This document shows positions 1 through 5,878 of a DNA stretch of 6,151 nt, in pieces; position 1 is the first letter of the stretch; each line of letters starts with the position of its first letter. Under the pieces are notes generated by a model that saw only the letters and a list, made by a program, of their open reading frames with translations, ran no database searches and had not been told where the DNA came from. The stretch covers positions 1 to 6,151 of the forward strand of contig JAILIO010000279.1 in assembly GCA_024695225.1 (NCBI GenBank), written 5' to 3'. Made by a program: the position numbers and the translations under genes. The stretch is from Lachnospiraceae bacterium. GTDB lineage: Bacteria; Bacillota; Clostridia; Lachnospirales; Lachnospiraceae.

Positions 1-1982
1 TGGGAAGGGCAGAATACTATATAATTCCCCTTTCTGGCAGTGACCACTGAAGATACATAGGAAGCCATGGCATCGTACTGTCTCTGGGTGCGGGCGGAAT
101 ACCTGCTGGTGACATCGGATGCGATATAATAACCGCACTGCTCCCGCTTAAACACAGATTTCGCATATACTTCAAAATCCCCGGGATCTCCTCCCAAAAG
201 ACTTTTGTAATACTGTATGGGGATCAGTGTGGCGGAAAAGAGGACTGAGCTCTTTGCCAGGTTCAGACAGTTCCTGAGATTGGTGGACGGATCTGCGCAA
301 AACAGATTGACGATCCTGTCATATTTGTCTTTAACGTCCGTTTTCTCGCGTTCGCAGTATATGACATATTTGTCATCAGCCAGATCATTTATCATCAAAA
401 AGTGGGAAATGACAAAATAATGCTCCAGTATCCTTTTCCGCAGTTCGCCCTTCTTTTCACTGTTGTCCGTGATAGCTTTTGCGGAATTTTTTCTCTGCTT
501 TTTCCCGGGTCTGGTCTTCTCAAGGTATTCACCGATCCTGACAGCCAGCAGATTCAGCGGTGCGATGAAGGAATCCAGCGAATCGGGGATCACCAGATCC
601 TCATCATCCGAACCGTCAAAGAGGGCCCGGAGTCCAAAAAGGCAGGAATCAATGGAACGGCTGATGGAGGGGACACCTCCCTTAAGTGCAGCGGCAAATC
701 CGCGGAAAAAGCTTTCTGAAAGCGCCGCACTGTACATGCTGCGCCCTCTGTCCACCAGATTGTGCGCTTCGTCCACCAGGAAGACCGAGTCCGTCCTGAC
801 ACCTTCGGAAAAGAACCGTTTCAGGCGGACATGGGGATCGAAAACATAATTGTAATCGCCTATGATCACATCGGAAAATAAAGACAGATCCAGGGAAAGC
901 TCGAAAGGACAGACCTTATGGGCTCTTGCCGCTTCCACGATCGCATCTCTGGTGAGATTGTCCCTGCTGGTCAACAGGTCGTACATGGCGTCATTTACGC
1001 GATCAAAATGCCCTGCAGCATATTCACATTTATCGGGATTACAGGCGGAAGGATCGTGGAAACACACCTTCTCCTTGGCAGAAAGGGTGACATTCTTCAG
1101 TCTCAGGCCTTCATTTCTGAGTATGTCTATGGTATCCTCGGCAACGCCTGCGGTCACAGTCTTTGCGGTCAGATAGAATATCCTGCTCGTTTCTTTTAGC
1201 GCCAGAGCCCTGATGGAGGGATACAGAACAGATATGGTCTTCCCCGTGCCTGTGGGAGCCTCCAAAAACAGATTCTTTCTCTTTTTTATGGTCTGCCACA
1301 CGCAGCCCACAAGTTCCTTCTGCCCGGGTCTGTAATCAAAGGGGAATTTAAGCTTTTCGATAGAACTGTCCCTGTCCAGCTTCCACTGTATGCTGAACAC
1401 TGCCCATCTGCGGTATTCATCCATCACAGAGGCAAACCAGGTTTTTATTTCCCTGCGGGTGTATTCCTCATGAAAGTACCTGATCTCCTCTGTCTCCAGG
1501 TGGCAATAAGTCATCCGGACCCTGATAAACGGCAGATCGTTTAGTTCGGCGTACATAAATGCATAGCACTTGGCCTGGGCCAGATGAGATTCGACCGGCT
1601 TGGTCATTTTCCTGAGATCCCGGTAAGTGCCCTTTATCTCATCAATCGTGACGGTCTTCTGATCAGGATCGACACTTGCAACTCCGTCCTCCGGAAGGGA
1701 AAGCACATACTGCACGTCGTTCTTTTCCGTGATGATGCCGTCCGCCCTGCCATCCAGGACAAGATCATAGAGTTCGTCATGCCACACATATCTAAGCCTG
1801 ACTTCAGCTTCGTAGCCACTGCCTGCCGAACTCTGCAATTTCCGGTGGAGTTTGGAACCCATCTGCATGAGTTCCTCACCTCCCGGCGGATATCTATTGT
1901 CTATATCTCCGGACCTCAGCACGAACTCCACAAGACTCCGCACTGAGACATAGATCACCGGAAGAACTGTTCCATCCGGCAC
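1..1982 (-). CDS. ATP-dependent DNA helicase, Rad3/DinG (XPD-like) family with N-terminal PD-(D/E)XK nuclease domain; C-terminus off the window
   Basis: One uninterrupted frame gives 660 codons, read through base by base, and runs off the left edge. Residues about 9-150 form a RecB/Cas4-like nuclease domain: GRADG with D81, then E115-I-K117 and the Q136-A-K-C-Y140 motif. The helicase follows: a Q-motif-like YRPGQ (197-201), Walker A TGTGKT (224-229), four cysteines suited to a 4Fe-4S cluster (C287, C294, C299, C338) and the DEAH box (384-387). The last residues, GNYIVFCPS, match the start of the C-terminal motor domain; motifs IV-VI lie outside. The family unwinds DNA 5' to 3' in repair; nuclease activity here is inferred from the motifs. 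The start is uncertain. GTG at 1982 lies 2 nt after the HPt stop, with AGGAA about 10 nt upstream. GTG at 1958 would begin MIYVSVRSLVEF, closer to the usual family N-terminus. It probably belongs to the receiver-HPt transcript. Confidence 0.93.
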   Translation of the reverse strand, partial: MPDGTVLPVIYVSVRSLVEFVLRSGDIDNRYPPGGEELMQMGSKLHRKLQSSAGSGYEAEVRLRYVWHDELYDLVLDGRADGIITEKNDVQYVLSLPEDGVASVDPDQKTVTIDEIKGTYRDLRKMTKPVESHLAQAKCYAFMYAELNDLPFIRVRMTYCHLETEEIRYFHEEYTRREIKTWFASVMDEYRRWAVFSIQWKLDRDSSIEKLKFPFDYRPGQKELVGCVWQTIKKRKNLFLEAPTGTGKTISVLYPSIRALALKETSRIFYLTAKTVTAGVAEDTIDILRNEGLRLKNVTLSAKEKVCFHDPSACNPDKCEYAAGHFDRVNDAMYDLLTSRDNLTRDAIVEAARAHKVCPFELSLDLSLFSDVIIGDYNYVFDPHVRLKRFFSEGVRTDSVFLVDEAHNLVDRGRSMYSAALSESFFRGFAAALKGGVPSISRSIDSCLFGLRALFDGSDDEDLVIPDSLDSFIAPLNLLAVRIGEYLEKTRPGKKQRKNSAKAITDNSEKKGELRKRILEHYFVISHFLMINDLADDKYVIYCEREKTDVKDKYDRIVNLFCADPSTNLRNCLNLAKSSVLFSATLIPIQYYKSLLGGDPGDFEVYAKSVFKREQCGYYIASDVTSRYSARTQRQYDAMASYVSSVVTARKGNYIVFCPS

Positions 1983-1984
1983 CT

Positions 1985-2578
1985 TCAGATAGTTCCTATA
2001 AGGACCTCCGCAGACTCCCTGCAGCCGTCATAATCAAAACTGGCAATGGCATCGCACATATTTTCAAAGAGGTCTGCCGCCTCTCCCGTAAATGCGTACT
2101 GCTCCAGCTCATCGACCACATCCTCTGCAGTATCACAGTCATAGTCGTTCAGCGCAGCCACAAGTTTTCTGAGTTTGGTCTTTATTTCCGGGATATCGGC
2201 GTCCGATATCTCAAGACTGCCTGCAGGAGTTCCCGCATCGGAGAATTCCTTGTCCAATTCCGCTTTAAAGCCTTTGACGTACTCGATCAGTGGCGGAGTC
2301 AGGGCATTTATCTTTTCGGTATCCCCTGCCTTTCCGGCCATCTCGCATTCATAGGCCATATCCCCAAGAGTCATGGCACCGATGGCGCGTGAAGTGCTCT
2401 TAAGTCCATGGACGGCGATAATGTACTCTTCCAGGTTTGTATTCAGATTGGTCTGTATGGTCTCCATCTCCCGGTCGAGATTGCTCCAGTAGGTCTTTGT
2501 GACCTCCTTCAAAAGATCCGGATCACCGCCGGTCACATTGAGTCCGGCCTGCCTGTCGACATAATCACCCATGCTCAT
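1985..2578 (-). CDS. HPt (histidine phosphotransfer) domain protein
   Basis: The 197-residue protein begins with a helical HPt domain (about residues 12-112). Its phosphoacceptor motif H57-G-L-K60-S fits the classical HxLKS pattern and is followed by a short small-residue turn (AIGA). HPt proteins carry phosphoryl groups between receiver domains or between a histidine kinase and a final receiver. After a short linker (about 113-122), residues 123-197 form a second acidic helical segment, rich in D and E, resembling the helical tails seen after HPt domains in some clostridial hybrid kinases; its role is not known to me. No transmembrane segment or kinase domain is present, so it should be cytoplasmic. 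GGAGG at 2592-2588 lies 9 nt before the ATG at 2578; a second ATG at 2572 is the alternative. The gene overlaps the 3' end of the response regulator by 14 nt, implying translational coupling and partnership. Confidence 0.93.
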   Translation of the reverse strand: MSMGDYVDRQAGLNVTGGDPDLLKEVTKTYWSNLDREMETIQTNLNTNLEEYIIAVHGLKSTSRAIGAMTLGDMAYECEMAGKAGDTEKINALTPPLIEYVKGFKAELDKEFSDAGTPAGSLEISDADIPEIKTKLRKLVAALNDYDCDTAEDVVDELEQYAFTGEAADLFENMCDAIASFDYDGCRESAEVLIGTI

Positions 2579-2966
2579 AGAACCACGCCTCCAATTTCTT
2601 TATTATATCCTTCCTGCCAACGGGTTTCACAATGTATCCGGCGGGTTTAAGCGCCAGACACTGCATGACCGTAGACGTATCGGACTGACCTGTAAGGAAG
2701 AACACGGGTATATCCTTTGTGCTTTCCTTGCTGCGGATAATGTTCAACACCGCCACACCGTTATACAGAGGCATCATATAATCAAGCAGTATCACATCCG
2801 GTTTGTGGTCGATGAGATAATTGATGGCATCCCTGCCTGAAGGCAAAAGCACCACCTTATATTTGGGTTCCAAAAACTGCTTCATCATTGCAAGCTGTGT
2901 GGGATCGTCGTCCACTATCATTATCAGCTTTTTGTCAGTATCCTGTCCACCTAAATCCGATGCCAT
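2565..2966 (-). CDS. Single-domain response regulator (CheY-like receiver)
   Basis: The 133-residue protein consists almost entirely of a receiver domain. The acidic pocket is D20-D21 in IVDDD, the phosphoacceptor is D62 in LLDYMMP, the conserved hydroxyl residue is T92 in FLTG, and the conserved lysine is K114 in VKP. There is no DNA-binding or enzymatic output domain. It must therefore act through protein contacts or as a phosphorelay intermediate, most simply with the HPt protein encoded immediately downstream. An ATG at 2975 is also in frame, but AAGGAG (2981-2976) directly abuts it. The same site is 9 nt from the ATG at 2966, so I chose that start. It is the first gene after a 292-nt repeat-rich spacer with a good -10 box, so it probably opens the receiver-HPt-helicase transcript. 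Confidence 0.95.
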   Translation of the reverse strand: MASDLGGQDTDKKLIMIVDDDPTQLAMMKQFLEPKYKVVLLPSGRDAINYLIDHKPDVILLDYMMPLYNGVAVLNIIRSKESTKDIPVFFLTGQSDTSTVMQCLALKPAGYIVKPVGRKDIIKKLEAWFYEHG

Positions 2967-2975
2967 AATACACAT

Positions 2976-2981
2976 CTCCTT
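2976..2981 (-). promoter_or_regulatory. Ribosome binding site that fixes the response regulator start
   Basis: AAGGAG on the minus strand is 9 nt upstream of the ATG at 2966 and immediately adjacent to the in-frame ATG at 2975. The spacing rules out the upstream ATG as the main start. Confidence 0.8.
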
Positions 2982-3009
2982 TCTATGAATTTGAATTCTC
3001 AGGATATGA

Positions 3010-3160
3010 GGCTATGCTTCGCTTCCCATGCCCTGTTGTGTTCTTATTTATTTTAATTCTGCTGTTATCTGTAGCCTTGTGGCCCGCTGTTATTTGTTTT
3101 CTTATGGCTTGTTGCTACCTGTAGTCCCATGCCCTGTTGTGTTCTGTTCTCTATTATAAT
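3010..3160. repeat. Degenerate ~25-bp tandem array in the response regulator leader
   Basis: The stretch divides into about six units beginning near 3010, 3035, 3061, 3086, 3111 and 3136. Units 3061-3085 and 3086-3110 share 18 of 25 bases, and units 3061-3085 and 3111-3135 share 16 of 25. One 21-bp block is exactly duplicated at 3024-3044 and 3125-3145, 101 bp apart (core CCCATGCCCTGTTGTGTTCT on the plus strand). If the -10 box at 3158-3153 is used, the whole array is transcribed as the 5' leader of the response regulator. The outer unit at about 3010-3050 also resembles the 42-bp repeat at 5879-6151. No coding role is apparent. Confidence 0.7.
3153..3158 (-). promoter_or_regulatory. Putative -10 box for the response regulator transcript
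   Basis: A perfect TATAAT lies on the minus strand about 187 nt upstream of the response regulator ATG, in the only sizeable AT-rich gap before that gene. No good -35 is correctly spaced: the hexamer 17 nt upstream is GAACAA, and TTGATT lies 26 nt away. The call therefore rests on the -10 and on position. Initiation about 7 nt downstream would start the transcript at the edge of the 25-bp repeat array. Confidence 0.35.
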
Positions 3161-3192
3161 CCATTTTGGAGAAAATTGTTCCCAAATCAACG

Positions 3193-3271
3193 AATCTTTT
3201 GTAATTTCCGGGCATTCACTACGGATTCGGGTGTTGCTTTACAGATCCGGGAACTGCTTCACAGATATTTT
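3193..3271. repeat. Degenerate ~20-bp tandem repeat overlapping the 3' end of the phosphoesterase gene
   Basis: Four related segments follow one another at 19-20 bp on the plus strand, three ending in CGGG: TTTGTAATTTCCGGG, TTCACTACGGATTCGGG, GCTTTACAGATCCGGG and GCTTCACAGATATTTT. The last covers the phosphoesterase stop codon (3259-3261) and final codons, which suggests the array arose by duplicating the gene's 3' end and then drifting. Together with the 25-bp array it fills most of the spacer between the phosphoesterase and the response regulator. I see no rho-independent terminator there. Confidence 0.5.
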
Positions 3272-3741
3272 ATTTCGTAATCGGTGTCGCCGTTCTCCTT
3301 TATTTCCATGACAATATAAGATGGGCGCCGGTTCTCCTGTCTGGGATAGGTGAGGCTTCCGGGATTCAAAAGGGTAAGATTCCCGTCTCGCTCTATCACA
3401 GGCCTGTGGGTATGCCCGAACATCACAACATCCACATCCCGGGCCCGGGCCTCGTCTTTGAGGTATTCAAGCCCAAGGGATACCCTGTAAATGTGCCCGT
3501 GGGTCAGCCACACCCGGTGGTCGCCGATCTCAAACTGCACATCCTTTGGCATCATGGAGAAATAATCATTATTCCCCGGGACCATCCTCACCGGACAGCT
3601 GAGACTTCTCCTGTACATCTCTTCCCGCCCTTCAATGTCACCGCAATGCACCAGCATATCTATATCCCTGCCGGTTCTGGCGATCACTTTATTGAAAGGC
3701 TCATCGCGCCCGTGTGTATCACTTATTATCAATACTCTCAT
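3259..3741 (-). CDS. YfcE/MJ0936-type metallophosphoesterase
   Basis: This is a complete 160-residue calcineurin-like phosphoesterase of the small YfcE/MJ0936 class, a normal length for the class. The metal-binding motifs appear in the expected order: D8-T-H10, G34-D35, G56-N-N-D59, H81-G-H83 and G109-H-T-H112, followed by NPGS (126-129). Such enzymes hydrolyse phosphodiesters with a pair of divalent metals; the physiological substrate is usually unknown. It has no signal peptide and should be cytoplasmic. The start is set by the N-terminus, since MRVLIISDTHG matches the family exactly, although no strong ribosome site precedes it. It lies 53 nt after rdgB, the same pairing as ysnA-ysnB in Bacillus subtilis, which suggests shared transcription and a possible nucleotide-related role. 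Confidence 0.95.
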   Translation of the reverse strand: MRVLIISDTHGRDEPFNKVIARTGRDIDMLVHCGDIEGREEMYRRSLSCPVRMVPGNNDYFSMMPKDVQFEIGDHRVWLTHGHIYRVSLGLEYLKDEARARDVDVVMFGHTHRPVIERDGNLTLLNPGSLTYPRQENRRPSYIVMEIKENGDTDYEIKYL

Positions 3742-3794
3742 AACTTTTGCTGTCTCAAAATAATGTCAAATAATCACGCATGTTATACAATTCT

Positions 3795-4496
3795 TCAGAT
3801 GCTCCTGATGTCTTCAAATAAAAACCTGAAAGCGCGGCCCCGGTGGCTTACCGCATCCTTGACATCCGGTGGAAGCTGGGCTGTGGAAATATACCCCTTG
3901 AGGTCCTCATTTATCACGCCGGAGGCCATGTTCTCGCGGCCTAAGGCGGATACCATCTCCACTGCCTCACTATCCGGCATTCCCGCCGCCCGGCAGGCAG
4001 TCATCGCATCGAATGGATCTATGAAAAATGCGGGGTCATAGCCAAACCCGTTCTCACCGGCCACTCCGTATCCGATGCAGCCGTTTATCACCCCGGTCCT
4101 GGACAGCACCGACCCATCCTGACCGATAAAAACCGCACAGCAGACAAATCTGGCGCTTCTGTATATCCCGTTCACATCCGATAGCCGCTTTATAACTTCG
4201 GCATTCTTCACACTGTAGGGCGTATCCTCCCCGAGAAACCTGGCTGATTCCACACCGGGCAGGCCCCCCATGGCATCCACAATAAGTCCCGAATCGTCTG
4301 CCATCACCGGCAGATCGGTCTTGGACTTCACAAACCTGGCTTTAATCAGGGCGTTTTCCCTGAAAGAACCCCCGTTTTCCTCAGGCTCTTCGGTGATGCC
4401 AAGCTCCGATGACGGTATTATTTCCATCTTCCCGCCGGCGATCTCCCTTATTTCCCTGAGTTTGTTTTTATTTCCGGTTGCAAGTACGACTTTCAT
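3795..4496 (-). CDS. rdgB: XTP/dITP diphosphatase (RdgB/HAM1 family) with an unusual insertion
   Basis: The 233-residue protein belongs to the HAM1/RdgB family, which cleaves non-canonical purine triphosphates (XTP, dITP, ITP) to monophosphate and pyrophosphate, keeping them out of DNA and RNA. Visible motifs are T7-G-N-K-N-K near the N-terminus, SFRENALIKA (44-53), A66-D-D-S-G70 with the catalytic acidic pair, GFGYDP (150-155) and S217-H-R219 near the end. Usual length is about 195-205 residues; here GFGYDP and SHR are separated by 61 residues instead of about 22. The extra block (about 162-206) is in frame and looks like ordinary protein. GGGAG (4506-4502) precedes the ATG by 5 nt and MKVVLATGNKNK is the expected N-terminus. 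It lies between a pseudo-amidase and a phosphoesterase gene, all on one strand. Confidence 0.95.
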   Translation of the reverse strand: MKVVLATGNKNKLREIREIAGGKMEIIPSSELGITEEPEENGGSFRENALIKARFVKSKTDLPVMADDSGLIVDAMGGLPGVESARFLGEDTPYSVKNAEVIKRLSDVNGIYRSARFVCCAVFIGQDGSVLSRTGVINGCIGYGVAGENGFGYDPAFFIDPFDAMTACRAAGMPDSEAVEMVSALGRENMASGVINEDLKGYISTAQLPPDVKDAVSHRGRAFRFLFEDIRSI

Positions 4497-4627
4497 CCAC
4501 TCTCCCTGTATGACTTATCCAATGAAGCGATCAGGCTGCCTCTTCCTATGAAGCAATGGGATTCTTTCTCCCCAAGGATCAATGAGATCCTTTCCTCCCA
4601 TGGATCAATGAGATCCTTTCCTCCCAT
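4493..4627 (-). CDS. Possible 44-residue ORF overlapping the rdgB start (ATGA)
   Basis: From an ATG at 4627 a frame of 44 codons ends in a TGA that shares bases with the rdgB start codon, the ATGA arrangement typical of translational coupling. It begins MGGKDLIDPWEERIS and crosses the 26-bp repeats. Because 26 is not a multiple of three, successive repeat copies are read in different frames, which argues against a conserved protein. No ribosome site precedes the ATG, and an in-frame TAG lies 12 nt upstream. rdgB has its own good ribosome site, so coupling is not required. I recognise no family; this may be chance. Confidence 0.15.
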   Translation of the reverse strand: MGGKDLIDPWEERISLILGEKESHCFIGRGSLIASLDKSYRESG

Positions 4628-4641
4628 GGAGCGATCGGGCT
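4524..4641. repeat. 26-bp tandem repeat, ~4.5 units, between the pseudo-amidase and rdgB
   Basis: Units lie at 4524-4549, 4550-4575, 4576-4601 and 4602-4627, with a half unit to about 4641. The third and fourth are identical (GGATCAATGAGATCCTTTCC followed by TCCCAT). The first and second are diverged, and the partial fifth matches the first best. On the minus strand, the transcribed one, the identical units carry GGAGG, a ribosome-site-like core, and each contains a small GGATC/GATCC palindrome. The array occupies about half of the 227-nt spacer; the rest (4642-4723) shows only a weak inverted repeat. Confidence 0.85.
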
Positions 4642-4723
4642 ACGGTATTATGTTGGAAGTATTGCTTTCATGCGTTCAAATCCCCTTGAATACCTTGAAA
4701 TACAAGGGCTTTGCGGGTATTGC

Positions 4724-5830
4724 TCACAGTCCGCTCATCATATCATACGCGGCGGTGATCGCATCATATATGCCCTGGGCCGCTTTGTTACGGTAGTCTT
4801 CCCTCATCAGGAGCTTATTTTCCTGGACATTTGTCATGTAGCCCAACACCACCTCTGCCGCAGGGACCCTGGCGCTTTTAAGAGCCACATCCTCCTCGCC
4901 TGCCTCGACGATCCCCAGTGTTTCAGACCTGAGCTGCGTCACCACGCTTCTCTCCAGAACATCCGCCAGGTCTACGCTGCTGAAACCCGGGATAAAATAA
5001 TCACCGGAATATTTGGAAACAGTCCCGTAGACTCCGGAGTTCTCATCAGTGCCCACGGATATCCTTATAAACATGTCTGCTTTGACCGCATTCGCCACAG
5101 CTGCGGCATTTTCCGGAAGACATTCTTTCTCGGTCATCCTGGTCTGATAGACCCTGATCCCGGAGTTCTCCATAAGCTTGTAAAGCGCATCCGCCACTGC
5201 AAGATTGACTTCAGCGCCCTGGTCTGAGGCCGGATCGACCACCACCACCAGATCGTATTTTTCCTTAGGCGTCATGAGTTTCACATAGAGATTCTGGTCC
5301 TCGGATATCAGCTCATACTCGTAAATATTGTCGAGAGCCAGGCGAACCACCACGCCGCCGTCATCATCTTCAAAGGCCATGGCCTGCCTGAGTTTACTCA
5401 CGTCTCCACTCACTGATTTTTCTGAGTAAAACAGGAAATCAGAATTTGGCATCCTGATCCAGAGCTGGCCGTCCATGTAATGGTTCTCCGCAGTAACACC
5501 GGCGGCTGAAACCCCTTCGGGCAGGGGAAGGCAGATGTAATCGCTGGGCTCCGTTTCCATCCCCAGGACTATGCCCCGCTCCGGGACGGAAACTTCAACG
5601 CTTCCGCTTCCGGTTTCGCTTCCACTGCCATCGGCACTGCCATTTACACTGCCGTCGACATTTCCACTGCCACTGCTGTTCCTGCTCTTCTCGCTTGCAA
5701 GCGCTACCGCCTGTTCGCGGGCCTCTATCATGAATCTCTGTACCCCAAGGGACAGAACGATCATTATTATAGTTGACACGATGGCGAATACAGCTGCTGC
5801 CGCCATCACTTTTTCGTTTCTGTTCTTCAT
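4724..5830 (-). CDS. Membrane-anchored Amidase_3-like protein lacking catalytic residues (pseudo-amidase)
   Basis: The 368-residue protein has a short basic N-terminus, one hydrophobic segment (about 9-30) that should anchor it with the rest outside the membrane, and a Gly/Ser/Asp-rich linker (about 51-78). A beta-rich region follows (about 84-190), possibly AMIN-like. Residues about 193-368 read like an N-acetylmuramoyl-L-alanine amidase (Amidase_3). Fold landmarks remain: VVVVDP (195-200), E207, NLAVADAL, G224-I-R-V-Y-Q-T-R231, the ADMFIRIS strand (251-258), GVYGT and LGYMTN (329-334). The zinc-binding His of the GHGG loop is replaced (VDP is followed by ASDQ), the His of the HAN motif is replaced by SVGTD (258-262), and the catalytic Glu before GF is V328. 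It is therefore probably a non-hydrolytic cell-wall-binding or regulatory protein. The ribosome site is weak (AAGTGAG, 3 nt before the ATG); the start is chosen for the charged residues before the membrane segment. Confidence 0.85.
   Translation of the reverse strand: MKNRNEKVMAAAAVFAIVSTIIMIVLSLGVQRFMIEAREQAVALASEKSRNSSGSGNVDGSVNGSADGSGSETGSGSVEVSVPERGIVLGMETEPSDYICLPLPEGVSAAGVTAENHYMDGQLWIRMPNSDFLFYSEKSVSGDVSKLRQAMAFEDDDGGVVVRLALDNIYEYELISEDQNLYVKLMTPKEKYDLVVVVDPASDQGAEVNLAVADALYKLMENSGIRVYQTRMTEKECLPENAAAVANAVKADMFIRISVGTDENSGVYGTVSKYSGDYFIPGFSSVDLADVLERSVVTQLRSETLGIVEAGEEDVALKSARVPAAEVVLGYMTNVQENKLLMREDYRNKAAQGIYDAITAAYDMMSGL
5601..5677. repeat. 12-bp-based repeat encoding the Gly/Ser/Asp linker of the pseudo-amidase
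   Basis: On the plus strand, ACTGCC recurs at 5624, 5636, 5648 and 5666, i.e. at 12, 12 and 18 bp, with related TTCC-containing segments to the right and left. It encodes alternating Gly and Ser/Asp/Asn residues in the extracellular linker (about residues 51-78). All spacings are multiples of three, so copy number can change without a frameshift. Confidence 0.6.
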
Positions 5831-5878
5831 TATCTCACTTGCTGCGCTTCCATATTTTCTGACCGGCGCACTCTTATA
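5831..5878. repeat. Diverged outer unit of the 42-bp repeat, reaching the pseudo-amidase start
   Basis: The stretch contains CTGCGCTTCC and ends in CACTCTTATA, which align with CTGCGCTTCCC and CGCTCTTATTTA of the 42-bp unit; the centre has drifted. It abuts the pseudo-amidase ATG at 5830, so the weak ribosome site of that gene lies within repeat-derived sequence. Confidence 0.5.

Noticed and set aside
1940..1975. Alternative helicase start at the ATG at 1975
   Set aside because: It is out of frame with the helicase and meets a stop after six codons.
3742..3794. Promoter in the rdgB-phosphoesterase gap, from a TTGACA match
   Set aside because: The hexamer 17 nt downstream is not a -10 box and overlaps the start codon region; the gap fits an operon junction better.
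3406..4041. Long plus-strand open frame across the phosphoesterase and rdgB genes
   Set aside because: Both minus-strand genes carry full sets of family motifs; this is their antisense shadow with no recognisable domain.
4683..4708. Terminator after the pseudo-amidase (CCCTTG ... CAAGGG inverted repeat)
   Set aside because: The stem is only 6 bp with a 14-base loop, and no T-run follows on the transcribed strand.
4670..5227. Long plus-strand open frame opposite the pseudo-amidase
   Set aside because: It is antisense to a gene with clear family landmarks, and its translation shows no motif.
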